The notes under the pieces were generated by a model. It was not told the DNA's origin, did not search any database, and saw nothing but the letters and a program-made list of their open reading frames with translations. A DNA stretch of 34,528 nt from DATNIB01 sp035604685 (lineage in GTDB: Bacteria; Actinomycetota; Acidimicrobiia; Acidimicrobiales; RAAP-2), in contig DATNIB010000069.1 in assembly GCA_035604685.1 (NCBI GenBank), forward strand, positions 1 through 34,528, in the 5' to 3' direction. Positions 1-12,835 of the stretch are shown one piece after another (position 1 is the stretch's first letter; each line of letters opens with the position of its first letter). Both the position numbers and the translations under genes were made by a program.

Positions 1-5271
<5,271 letters not shown>

Positions 5272-5432
5272 GTCGTCCTTCTGGGCTCGTGGCCACCGGT
5301 GTCAGCGCCGACGCGGGTGGGCTCCGTGTACTGGGAGGTCCTGCGGCCCGGGACGACACTGGCCCTGGTGCAGTCGGTCCAGGATACTCCAGGCACGGGG
5401 AGTCCCTGACGGACCGGGGCCCGCGGCGATCG

Positions 5433-5447
5433 TAGGATCGCGCGGTG
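5433..5447 (+). promoter_or_regulatory. Leaderless-type -10 element for thiO
   Basis: TAGGAT (5433-5438) sits six bases before the GTG start, and no Shine-Dalgarno sequence is visible. This spacing would place the transcription start on or next to the GTG, as in actinobacterial leaderless genes. The 173-bp gap to divergent gltB shows no TPP-riboswitch motif. Confidence 0.45.
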
Positions 5448-6650
5448 GCCGCGGCGCCGAGTGGCGCACAATCTCGAGCAGTCGACACCGTCTTCGTGGG
5501 CGGCGGGGTCATCGGGCTGTCCGCCGCCTGGGCGGCGGCGAAGGCCGGCCTCTCCGTCCGCCTCTTCGATCCCGCACCCGGGCGCGGCGCCTCCTGGGCC
5601 GCGGCCGGCATGCTGGCGCCGGTCAGCGAGGCCGCCTACGGCGAGGAGGACCTGGTCGCGCTCCTGGTGGCCGGTGCCGCCGCCTGGGCGCCGTTCGCGG
5701 CGGAGCTGACGGCGGTCACCGGCCAGGACTTCGACTACCGCCAGTGCGGGACGGTCACCGTGGCCCTCGACGCGTCGGACCGGGCGGCGGTCGACGAGCT
5801 CGCCGTCTTCCGGCGCTCCATCGGTCTCGAGGCCAACCCCCTCTCCGCCTCGGCCGCGCGCCAACTGGTCCCGGCGCTCGCCCCCGGCATCCGCGGCGGC
5901 GCAATCGTCCCGGGCGACCACCAGGTGAACAACCGCCGGCTGGTGGGCGCGCTCGCCGACGCCTGCGCGTCGGCCGGGGTGGAGATGGTGCCGGCGCGCG
6001 TCGACGCGCTCCTCCGCTCGGCGGCCGGGGCGGCCTGCGGGGTGGAGGCCGCCGGGGTCCGCACCGACGCGGGTTCGGTGGTGCTCTGCATGGGGTGGGA
6101 GACCTCGGCCCTCCCCGGCGTGCCGGCCGGCATCCTGCCGGCCGTGCGGCCCGTCAAAGGGCACGTCTTGCGGCTGCGGGACCGTCCCGGTCGGCCGCTC
6201 CTCGACCGAACCGTGCGCGGGCTCGTCCGCGGGGATTCCTGCTACCTCGTGCCGCGCCGGGACGGGACGCTCGTCGTCGGGGCGACCGTCGAGGAGCGCG
6301 GCGAGGACCGCAGTGTCCAGGCCGGCGCTGTCCACACCCTCCTCGACCGCGCCCGGGCGCTCGTGCCCGGGATCGACGAGCTCGAGCTCGAGGAGTGCGT
6401 CACCGGTCTGCGGCCCGGGTCGCCCGACAACGCGCCGTTCATCGGCTGGACCGAGGTGGCGCGCCTCGCGGTGGCGGCCGGCCACTACCGCAACGGGATC
6501 CTGCTGGCGCCGATCACGGCGCAGGCGTTGGGCGAGCTGCTGGCCGACCGTCCGCTGCCGCCGGTGGTGGCCCCGTTCGACGCCCGCCGGGTGGCGAAGG
6601 GCGCGGCGGGCGTCCTGCGGGCGGCCCCGGGCGCCGCCCGGGGTGGGTGA
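5445..6650 (+). CDS. thiO: Glycine oxidase ThiO (FAD-dependent)
   Basis: ThiO oxidises glycine to the imine used for the thiazole ring of thiamine. The protein has 401 residues. It opens with a dinucleotide-binding motif, FVGGGVIGLSAAWAAAKAG (residues about 17-35), followed by GASWAAAGMLAPVSEA, characteristic of the DAO/ThiO group. Near the C-terminus are CVTGLRPGSPDNAPFIG and GHYRNGILLAPITA, the usual FAD-closing segment of ThiO. The GTG start is chosen because the Rossmann motif begins about 16 residues in and a -10 box lies six bases upstream. The stop TGA shares its A with the ATG of thiS. The neighbouring thiS supports ThiO over other amino-acid oxidases. Confidence 0.92.
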   Translation: MAAAPSGAQSRAVDTVFVGGGVIGLSAAWAAAKAGLSVRLFDPAPGRGASWAAAGMLAPVSEAAYGEEDLVALLVAGAAAWAPFAAELTAVTGQDFDYRQCGTVTVALDASDRAAVDELAVFRRSIGLEANPLSASAARQLVPALAPGIRGGAIVPGDHQVNNRRLVGALADACASAGVEMVPARVDALLRSAAGAACGVEAAGVRTDAGSVVLCMGWETSALPGVPAGILPAVRPVKGHVLRLRDRPGRPLLDRTVRGLVRGDSCYLVPRRDGTLVVGATVEERGEDRSVQAGAVHTLLDRARALVPGIDELELEECVTGLRPGSPDNAPFIGWTEVARLAVAAGHYRNGILLAPITAQALGELLADRPLPPVVAPFDARRVAKGAAGVLRAAPGAARGG

Positions 6651-6877
6651 TGGCGCCGCGGACCAGTGGAGACTCGGTGCGGGTCCGGGTGAACGGCGAC
6701 GAGCTGGCCCTCGCCGCCGGCACGACCGTGGCCGAGCTGGTGGCCACCCTCTGCGAGCAAACCCGTGGCGTGGCCGTCGCCGTCGACCGCGAGGTGGTGC
6801 CGCGTTCGACCTGGGAGCGGGTCGTCGTGCGCGACGGGGCCGAGGTCGAGGTGGTGGCGGCCGCGGCGGGCGGCTGA
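6650..6877 (+). CDS. thiS: Sulfur carrier protein ThiS
   Basis: This is a 75-residue ubiquitin-fold protein that carries sulfur as a C-terminal thiocarboxylate for thiazole synthesis. It has the expected short pattern: VRVNGDELALAAGTTVAELV, a basic/acid middle (VAVAVDREVVPRSTW), and a C-terminus ending in Gly-Gly, the residues that are adenylated and thiolated. The ATG overlaps the thiO stop by one base (TGATG), so the pair is translationally coupled. The usual next gene, thiG, does not follow; a patatin-like lipase does. ThiG and ThiF/MoeB must be encoded elsewhere if the pathway is complete. Confidence 0.93.
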   Translation: MAPRTSGDSVRVRVNGDELALAAGTTVAELVATLCEQTRGVAVAVDREVVPRSTWERVVVRDGAEVEVVAAAAGG

Positions 6878-6944
6878 GCGCCAGAGAGACCCTGGTGGCG
6901 GCGGGGTTCCGAGTTGGCGGGACCCCGGTGGGAGACTCGGTCCC

Positions 6945-8336
6945 ATGGCCGCGCCGAAGACCGCGTTCGTGCTGGCCGGCGGCGGCACCAAGGGGGCCTT
7001 CGAGGCGGGCGCGATCCGCTACCTCGTCGAAGAGGCGGGGATCCTCCCCCAGGTCCTGACCGCGGCCTCGGCCGGCGCGGTGGCCGCGGCGGTGATGGCC
7101 CAGGCGCGTTCGCCGCGGGAGTTCCGGCTGCGCGCCCAGGAGCTGCGCCAGGACCTCTTGGCCATGACCCACATCGATCACCTCTTCGCCAAGCAGCCCT
7201 GGGTCGAGTCGCTCGACGGCACGCCGTTCGGCCGGGTGATCGACAGCTACCTGACCGAACGAACCCGGCCGGCGGTGCCGGGCCCCGACCTGAGCGCGAT
7301 CCTCGGAACACCCGACGGCCGGTCCCGGTGGCGGCGCGCGTTCCACCTCGCCACCGGTTCTGCCCGCGCGCTGCGGCGCGCGCCCCGGACCCGACGCGGC
7401 CTGCGCGACAACGCCGGGTCGGTGCTGACGCTCGACCCGCTGGCCCGCGCGCTGCGCACCGGTGGGCCGACCGGCCTCCTGCCCGTCGACCCGGCCCTGA
7501 TCGCCCGGCCCGGCCTGGAGCTCCGCCTGGCGGTGACGGCCCTCGGGGCCGGCCTGCTCCGATATGTGACCGAGGACGGGACGATCGTGGAGGCAGACGC
7601 GCTGACCCCGGTGGCCGGGCGCGGTGCGGGACCGGTCGACGTCATCGAGGGCGTCCTCGCCTCCTCGAGCGTCCCCATGGTGTTCCCGCCCCGACCGCTG
7701 GCCGATGACGTCTACGTGGACGGCGGCGTCCTGCAGAACATCCCGGTCGAGGCGGCGGTGCGGCTGGGGGCCGAGCGGATCGTGGCCGTCCTCGCGGTGC
7801 CGCTCGTCCAGCTCCCCGACCGGCGGGACTTCACGAAGCTCAACCTGATGGAGGTCTTCCTCCGCACGGTCGGCGCGATCGCCTTCGGGGACCGCCAGGC
7901 CACCAACCTCCGCTACCCGCTCCCGGCCGGCGCCTCGCTCACCGTCATCGACCCGGTGATCGATGTCGTCGGGCCCTTCGAGGTGGCCCCCGGCCTGATG
8001 CTGCTCGACATGGACTACGGCTGGCTGCGGGCGGCCGACGTCTTGGCCCCGGTCGACGACGACGTCCGGGCCGAGGCCGCGCGGGCGACCGACGCCCTGG
8101 TCACCGCCCGGACGCGCTGCTGGCACCTGGAGGAGTCGATCTGGCGCAGCGGCCGCGCCGACTGGCGCAAGAAGGCCGGCGTGCGCGATCTGAAGCTCGC
8201 CGTGCGCGAGGCGCTCACCGAGCGCGAGAAGCTCGGCTTCCCGACGCCTCCCGACGCTGAACGCTGGTGGAGCGCCTACGAGGTTCACGGCGGACCGCGG
8301 CCGCCGGAGCTGTCGGCCGATCCCTCCGCGCGCTGA
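6945..8336 (+). CDS. Patatin-like phospholipase family protein
   Basis: This is a serine lipid acyl hydrolase of 463 residues. The glycine-rich oxyanion motif is visible at residues 11-22 (AGGGTKGAFEAG). The nucleophile is Ser42 in AASAGA, where the usual first Gly of GxSxG is Ala. The catalytic Asp is Asp259 in VDGGVLQNIP, the DG[GA] box. This Ser-Asp dyad defines the family. The C-terminal 130 residues hold no recognised domain. The ATG at 6945 is chosen because the protein then begins right before the oxyanion strand. No signal peptide or strong transmembrane segment is seen, so a cytoplasmic or peripheral enzyme is likely. The substrate is unknown. Confidence 0.88.
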   Translation: MAAPKTAFVLAGGGTKGAFEAGAIRYLVEEAGILPQVLTAASAGAVAAAVMAQARSPREFRLRAQELRQDLLAMTHIDHLFAKQPWVESLDGTPFGRVIDSYLTERTRPAVPGPDLSAILGTPDGRSRWRRAFHLATGSARALRRAPRTRRGLRDNAGSVLTLDPLARALRTGGPTGLLPVDPALIARPGLELRLAVTALGAGLLRYVTEDGTIVEADALTPVAGRGAGPVDVIEGVLASSSVPMVFPPRPLADDVYVDGGVLQNIPVEAAVRLGAERIVAVLAVPLVQLPDRRDFTKLNLMEVFLRTVGAIAFGDRQATNLRYPLPAGASLTVIDPVIDVVGPFEVAPGLMLLDMDYGWLRAADVLAPVDDDVRAEAARATDALVTARTRCWHLEESIWRSGRADWRKKAGVRDLKLAVREALTEREKLGFPTPPDAERWWSAYEVHGGPRPPELSADPSAR

Positions 8337-8542
8337 GCCGCCCCGCGTCAGCCGGCGCCCGGTCTCGCCGGATCCGGCCGACGCAGATGCCTGAGAACGG
8401 CCTGAGACCGGGGACAGGCGCGGCGGTCGGACGGTTAAGCTGCCCCAAACCGCCGGGCGCCTGGTGCGGGCGCGCATAGCGCCATCGGTGTGAGTCGACC
8501 CCCCGCTGTCGGGCCACTCCCGGACACGACGAAAGGACCAGC

Positions 8543-9268
8543 ATGCGCCTTCGGGCCAGAACGGCAGCCGTGGCATTGGCGGTGGTGAGCGTCGGCACGC
8601 TCGTCTCGAGCGGCGCCGGGGCGGCCGCGACCAGCCCGAAGCAGACCGTGTTGAACGCGATCGCCGCCTCCCAGGGGGTGAGCTCCGTCCACGTGGTGGG
8701 CAGCGTGACGACGGGCAGCCAAGTGGTCGGGTTGAACGTGTACGCCTCCAACGCCAACGCGGGACAGGGGTCGATCACCATCAACGGGGCGACGGTCAAG
8801 ATCGTGCGGCTCGGCGCGCGCGTCTACTTCAACGCGGACACCGCCTTCTGGACGAGCCAGGCCGGGGCCTCGGCGGCGGGCTACGCCAACAAGTGGGTGT
8901 ACACCGCGGCCACCGGCACCGACGGCAAGAGCTTCTCGCAGTTCCTGGGCGCCGCCGCGCTCTTTAAACAGATTCTGAGCGGAAACAAGATCAATCAATC
9001 GGTCTTCGTGTCGGGGGCCAACACCACCGTCGGCGGGGTGGCGGTCTACGCGATCAACGGCAGCGACACGACGGATGGGACGAGCGGCGTCATCTACATC
9101 GCCCGACAGGGCAAGCCCTACCTGATCGGGTTGAAGACCACGAACTCGTCGGGCTCCGGCACGATCGCGTTCTCCGGGTACAACAAGCCGGTGCACCCGA
9201 AGACGCCCCCACACGCGATCAGCCTCACCCAGCTGGAGCAGCAGGCGACGGCGCCAACGGCCGCGTAG
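8543..9268 (+). CDS. Secreted protein, paralogue of the gene at 10643
   Basis: This is a 241-residue exported protein of unknown function. It has a Sec-type signal peptide (MRLRARTAAVALAVVSVGTL, cleavage probably after GAGAA), with no lipobox Cys. The mature part is Ser/Thr/Gly/Asn-rich and beta-like, with motifs shared with the gene at 10643: GQGSITINGATV, RVYFNAD, the KWV segment, SQFLG, NTTVGGVAV, YIARQGKPYLI and YNKPVHP. The size and strand pattern recall LppX/LprG/LolA-like lipid-binding folds, but that is inference. GAAAGGA lies upstream of the ATG as a ribosome site, and TAAGCT at 8436-8441 is a possible -10 box. The 206-bp upstream gap holds nothing else I recognise. Confidence 0.8.
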   Translation: MRLRARTAAVALAVVSVGTLVSSGAGAAATSPKQTVLNAIAASQGVSSVHVVGSVTTGSQVVGLNVYASNANAGQGSITINGATVKIVRLGARVYFNADTAFWTSQAGASAAGYANKWVYTAATGTDGKSFSQFLGAAALFKQILSGNKINQSVFVSGANTTVGGVAVYAINGSDTTDGTSGVIYIARQGKPYLIGLKTTNSSGSGTIAFSGYNKPVHPKTPPHAISLTQLEQQATAPTAA

Positions 9269-9324
9269 TCCCGGTCCGGCGCCGAGCGGGCGCCGATTCG
9301 CCCCGATGGGGTAGAAACCGGCCC

Positions 9325-10257
9325 ATGGAACTGCGCGTGTTCACCGAGCCCCAGCAAGGGGCGGCCTACGCCGACCTGCTGGCCGTGGCCCGGGTGGCCG
9401 AGGAGTGTGGGTACGGCGCCTTCTTCCGCTCCGACCACTACCTGAAGATGGGCGGGGTGAGCGGTCTGCCCGGCCCGACCGACGCCTGGGTGACCCTGGC
9501 CGGCATCGCCCGGGAGACCGAACGGATCCGCCTCGGCACCCTGCTGACTGCGGCCACCTTCCGGCTCCCCGGGCCCCTCGCCATCTCGATCGCCGAGATC
9601 GACGCCATGAGCGGGGGCCGCATCGAGCTCGGGCTCGGGGCCGGCTGGTACGAACTGGAGCACCGCGCCTACGGCATCCCCTTCCCCGCGCTGGGCGAGC
9701 GCTTCGAGCGCTTGGAGGAGCAGCTGGCCATCATCACCGGACTGTGGGAGACGCCGGCGGACGAGACGTTCTCCTTCACCGGGCGCCACTACACGCTGAC
9801 CGACTCCCCCGCGCTGCCCAAACCGGTGCAAAAGCCGCGGCCGCCGGTCGTCGTCGGCGGTCACGGGCCACGCCGCACCCCCGCGCTGGCCGCCCGCTTC
9901 GGCGCCGAGATGAACGTGCCCTTCGGGTCGGCCGAGGTCTGCGCCGCGCAGTTCGGGCGCGTTGATGCGGCCTGCCGGGCCATCGGGCGCGACCCCGGCA
10001 CCCTCGTCCACTCGGCCGCGCTGGTCCTGTGCTGCGGGGCTAACGAGGCCGAGCTCACCCGGCGGGCGGCGGCCATCGGGCGCCAGCCGGACGAGCTGCG
10101 CAAGAACGGCCTGGCCGGCACCCCCGACGAGCTCCTCGAGCGGATCGCCGCCTACGAGGCCGTGGGCGCGTCCCGCATCTACGTCCAGGTGCTCGACCTG
10201 GCCGACCTCGACCACCTCCGGCTGGTGGCGACCGAGGTGCTGGCCAAGCTCGGCTGA
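9325..10257 (+). CDS. LLM-class, probably F420-dependent oxidoreductase
   Basis: This is a luciferase-fold (TIM-barrel) oxidoreductase of 310 residues. The N-terminal pattern (MELRVFTEPQQ, AEECGYGAFFRSDHY), the ARETERIRLGTLLTA strand, GGRIELGLGAGW and the PPVVVGGHGPRRT segment fit the actinobacterial F420-dependent subgroup (Rv1855c/TIGR03560-like, from memory). It probably uses coenzyme F420 to reduce or oxidise a small organic substrate; the substrate cannot be read from the sequence. TAGAAA lies seven bases before the ATG and no ribosome site is seen, suggesting a leaderless message. The stop codon falls inside a hairpin shared with the converging gene. Confidence 0.87.
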   Translation: MELRVFTEPQQGAAYADLLAVARVAEECGYGAFFRSDHYLKMGGVSGLPGPTDAWVTLAGIARETERIRLGTLLTAATFRLPGPLAISIAEIDAMSGGRIELGLGAGWYELEHRAYGIPFPALGERFERLEEQLAIITGLWETPADETFSFTGRHYTLTDSPALPKPVQKPRPPVVVGGHGPRRTPALAARFGAEMNVPFGSAEVCAAQFGRVDAACRAIGRDPGTLVHSAALVLCCGANEAELTRRAAAIGRQPDELRKNGLAGTPDELLERIAAYEAVGASRIYVQVLDLADLDHLRLVATEVLAKLG

Positions 10258-10280
10258 GCGCGGCCCGCGCCGCGTCTCAG
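10254..10280. terminator. Bidirectional hairpin containing both convergent stop codons
   Basis: Outer arms CTGAG (10254-10258) and CTCAG (10276-10280) pair, inner arms CGCGGC (10259-10264) and GCCGCG (10269-10274) pair around the loop CCGC, with one bulged T. The stem is 11 bp. The plus-strand TGA (10255-10257) and the minus-strand stop (10277-10279) lie in the outer arms. There is no long T-run, so efficiency is uncertain. Confidence 0.5.
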
Positions 10281-10528
10281 CGGGCGGCGGGGACGAACCG
10301 GTAGCGCCACTCCGCCCGGGGTCCCCCGTCCTCCAGCACGTAGGTGCCGCCGCGTTCGGCGATCTCGAGCCGCGGCGGGTAGGTCTCGAGGCGGCTGGTC
10401 GAGGGCCCGCCGGCGCAGGGCACCAGCAGGCGGTCGCCCTCGTCAAGGACGACGAACTCCTCCGCCTGGTCGTAGAAGTCGGGCGAGTGGCGCTCGGTGC
10501 CGGCGGCCGAGCTCGGTCTGCGCTTCAC
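10277..10528 (-). CDS. Small hypothetical protein (83 aa)
   Basis: This soluble 83-residue protein has no recognised domain. The N-terminus is basic (MKRRPSSAAG), followed by an acidic, beta-rich body (EEFVVLDEGDRLLVP, YPPRLEIAERGGTYVLEDGG) and EWRYRFVPAAR at the end. The GTG start is supported by AGGAG about six bases upstream. It converges on the F420-type oxidoreductase and shares its terminator stem. Third-position G/C bias is strong, which favours real coding. No membrane segment or signal peptide is visible. Confidence 0.6.
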   Translation of the reverse strand: MKRRPSSAAGTERHSPDFYDQAEEFVVLDEGDRLLVPCAGGPSTSRLETYPPRLEIAERGGTYVLEDGGPRAEWRYRFVPAAR

Positions 10529-10642
10529 GGGCGCTCCTGTTCAGGCGGACGAGGCCCCAGGCTACCGACCCATCCGGGTCCGGCCGTCCTCCGACCAGGG
10601 GCTCAGGAGGATCCCAGCCACCCCCGGTAGACTCGAAGGCTC

Positions 10643-11359
10643 ATGCGCCTCCGATCCGTCGCCGTACTCGCCGGAACCGCCGCCGCCTGCGGCATCGTCC
10701 TCGCCGCCCCGGCGGCCTGGGCGGCCAAGGCCAACGCCAACGCGCTGGTCAGCAAGGCGGTGAGCGCGTCCGCACTGGCGCGCACGGTGACCGTGACGGG
10801 CAAGGCCACCCAGGGCAAGGAGACGATCACCCTCAGCGTGCAGGCCTCGGCGTCCGCGGCGGGCCAGGGGTCGATCGGGATCAACGGCGCCGTCGTCCAC
10901 GCCATCCGACTGGGGCCGAACGTCTACTTCAACGCCAACCAGAAGTTCTGGAAGCTGAACGGCGGCGCGGCCGCCGCCGCGCTCTTCGTCGGCAAGTGGG
11001 TGGAGACGGCCGCCACCACCAACGACGGCCAGTCACTGGCGCAGTTTCTGAGCGTGAACACGCTCTTCCGACAGCTGTTCAGCGGCAACATCAACACGGC
11101 GACCTTCACCAAGGGCCGGAACACGACGATCAACGGCGTCGCCGTCACGGCCGTGAACGGCAAGGACCCGAGCGGCGGGACCAACGGCACCATCTACATC
11201 GCGCGCTCGGGCGTGCCCTACGTGGTCGAGCTGAAGAGCGTCGGCGGGACGGGCGGCACCTCGACCGTTTTCTTCTCGGCCTACAACCAGCCGGTGCACC
11301 CGGTCGCCCCCAAGAACCCCGTCGACATCGACCAGCTGAAGCCGGCGACGTCGGGCTGA
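10643..11359 (+). CDS. Secreted protein, paralogue of the gene at 8543
   Basis: This is a 238-residue exported protein of unknown function with a signal peptide (MRLRSVAVLAGTAAACGIVL, then APAAWAAKA). It aligns along its whole mature length with the product of 8543: GQGSIGINGAVV, NVYFNANQKFW, GKWVETAAT, SLAQFLS, LFRQLFSGN, NTTINGVAV, GTIYIARSGVPYVVELK and YNQPVHPVAP. By eye, identity is around 40-45%. The only Cys lies within the signal hydrophobic core, so a lipoprotein is not expected. TAGACT (10628-10633) lies nine bases before the ATG, suggesting a leaderless or very short leader. The pair arose by duplication and is now separated by the oxidoreductase and a small gene. Confidence 0.8.
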   Translation: MRLRSVAVLAGTAAACGIVLAAPAAWAAKANANALVSKAVSASALARTVTVTGKATQGKETITLSVQASASAAGQGSIGINGAVVHAIRLGPNVYFNANQKFWKLNGGAAAAALFVGKWVETAATTNDGQSLAQFLSVNTLFRQLFSGNINTATFTKGRNTTINGVAVTAVNGKDPSGGTNGTIYIARSGVPYVVELKSVGGTGGTSTVFFSAYNQPVHPVAPKNPVDIDQLKPATSG

Positions 11360-11379
11360 CTCCCCCCGGGGGACCCCGC

Positions 11380-11571
11380 TCAGCGCCTGCCTCGGCCGAC
11401 CAGCCCGAAGACCCGCAGGACGCCGCCGAGCGCGCGGTTCGTGCTGCGGTAGGCCTTGCGCCGGACCTGGCGCTTGGCGAGCGCCCCCGGACCCTGGGCC
11501 GCCGCCTCCACGTTGCCCAGATCCCGGGCCGCCCGGTACAGCTGGGAGCGAAGGGACTTCCGGCGGGCCAT
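11380..11571 (-). CDS. Small basic hypothetical protein (63 aa)
   Basis: This 63-residue, Arg/Lys-rich, probably helical protein contains MARRKSLRSQLYRAARDLGN and RQVRRKAYRSTNRALGG. I recognise the style as a small conserved actinobacterial hypothetical protein but know no function. A strong ribosome site (AAGGAGG) lies five to six bases before the ATG. It begins 11 bases after the lipoprotein stop codon, so the two probably share one transcript. The net charge would suit nucleic-acid or ribosome binding, but that is only inference. Confidence 0.75.
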   Translation of the reverse strand: MARRKSLRSQLYRAARDLGNVEAAAQGPGALAKRQVRRKAYRSTNRALGGVLRVFGLVGRGRR

Positions 11572-11582
11572 CGCGTCCTCCT

Positions 11583-12194
11583 TCAGCCGGTCATGCGGGG
11601 TGGGCCCGACATGACCGGTGGGCCACTCATGACGGGGCCGGGCTCGGCGTCGAGCGTCCAGGTGCCGCAGCCCTGGACCTTGACGGCGACCGCGTCGGAG
11701 CTGAGGGCGACCGTCACCGGGCCGACCGGCAGGTCGTTCGAGATGATGCTGTCGCCCTGCCCCAAGAAGTCACGGTCCTGCTCCCAGTAGCAGCTTGGCC
11801 CGCCCGGCGCGCTGTAGGTCCCGGGCGCGATGTCGATGCCGATGGCGTACCGGCCATCGCCGAACGTCGCCAGCCGGGGCCCGCTGGTCGGGAGGGGGGC
11901 CCACAGGCCGCAGCCCTGGCTCGCGAAACCCGCGTCGGAGGGCAGGATGGTCACGACGTCGGGACCGGACAGGAAGTCGTTGGCGATGATGCTGACCAAC
12001 GATCCCGTGAGGTTGCTCGTCCGCTGCCAGTAGCAGCTGGGTCCACCCGAGCTGCGGTAGGTGCCCGGTGTCGCCTGCGTGATGGCGGGCCCCACCGCGA
12101 AGGAGCCGTCTCCAAAGACGTTGCAGCCCGCCAGGACCAGAACGGCGGCTAGAGCCGCAGCGAGGGCGAGCAGGCGTCTGGCCATCCGTCCCAT
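11583..12194 (-). CDS. Lipoprotein with a tandemly duplicated Cys/Trp-containing domain
   Basis: This is a 203-residue exported lipoprotein. The signal peptide (residues 1-23) ends in the lipobox LAGC with Cys24. The mature protein has two copies of a domain of about 65 residues: PGTYRSSGGPSCYWQR...QGCGLW and PGTYSAPGGPSCYWEQ...QGCGTW. Each has a CYW motif and a GCG-aromatic motif, so each copy probably forms one disulfide. The C-terminus is an unusual repeated tail (VMSGPPVMSGPPRMTG). The ATG at 12194 is chosen over longer frames because of the lipobox distance and an upstream AAGGGGG. Similar domains occur in actinobacterial cell-envelope proteins, from memory; function is unknown. The thioesterase is divergent, 131 bp away. 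Confidence 0.82.
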   Translation of the reverse strand: MGRMARRLLALAAALAAVLVLAGCNVFGDGSFAVGPAITQATPGTYRSSGGPSCYWQRTSNLTGSLVSIIANDFLSGPDVVTILPSDAGFASQGCGLWAPLPTSGPRLATFGDGRYAIGIDIAPGTYSAPGGPSCYWEQDRDFLGQGDSIISNDLPVGPVTVALSSDAVAVKVQGCGTWTLDAEPGPVMSGPPVMSGPPRMTG

Positions 12195-12325
12195 ACTGCC
12201 CCCTTCGGGCCGCCGCGTGGCCGCGGCGAGGGGAAACGGTGGTGGCGTCCGTCGTCGCATCGGCGGTTGCGTTCCCGAGGCACCGAGCGGGGGTGCCCGC
12301 GACCACTACGGTGCCAGACTCGGTG

Positions 12326-12766
12326 ATGTCCTCCGGAGAACCACCGCGCTCGGGTCCCTTCTGGGACGCCATGGCGGGCACCGCGCCCATGCCACCCGCC
12401 GCGGTCCTGTTGGGATGGGAGTTGTCCTGGCTGGCCCCCGAGCGCGGGGAGATCGAGGTCAACTTCGAGGCCGGCGAGCAGTTCACCAATCCGATGGGCA
12501 ACATCCAGGGCGGGTTCCTGGCGGCCATGCTCGACGACACGCTCGGCCCTGCGCTGGCGGCCACCTTGGAACCCGAGGAGTTCGCGCCGACCCTCGAGCT
12601 CAAGATCAGCTTCCTGCGCCCCGCCGCGCCGGGCCGCCTGACCGCGAGAGGTCGGGTCGTCCACCGCGGCGGCACCATCGCGTTCTTGGCCGGAGACCTC
12701 TTCGACGCCGACGGGCAGCAGGTGGCGAGCGCCACATCGACCGCCCGCATCGTTCGGCTTCGGTGA
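12326..12766 (+). CDS. PaaI-family hotdog thioesterase
   Basis: This is an acyl-CoA thioesterase-like protein of about 146 residues. The hotdog signature is clear: NPMGNIQGGFLAAMLDDTLG, with the Asp/Gly of the helix start used as catalytic acid and oxyanion hole. It is followed by LELKISFLRPAAPGRLTARG, RVVHRGGTIAFLAG and ASATSTARIV. It probably hydrolyses small or aromatic acyl-CoAs; the substrate is not evident. The ATG at 12326 gives the usual family length. The in-frame GTG immediately before it (12323) is an alternative. It stands divergent from the lipoprotein gene and just upstream of the alpha/beta hydrolase. Confidence 0.87.
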   Translation: MSSGEPPRSGPFWDAMAGTAPMPPAAVLLGWELSWLAPERGEIEVNFEAGEQFTNPMGNIQGGFLAAMLDDTLGPALAATLEPEEFAPTLELKISFLRPAAPGRLTARGRVVHRGGTIAFLAGDLFDADGQQVASATSTARIVRLR

Positions 12767-12835
12767 CCAGGCGGCGCGATCCTCGTCGGCGCGGGCTACG
12801 AGGCAGGCCGTAACGTGAGCGGAAGGGGCGAGCCG

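Noticed and set aside
5272..5444. TPP riboswitch upstream of thiO
   Set aside because: The conserved CTGAGA and ACCTGA-type segments are not found on either strand, and the start looks leaderless.
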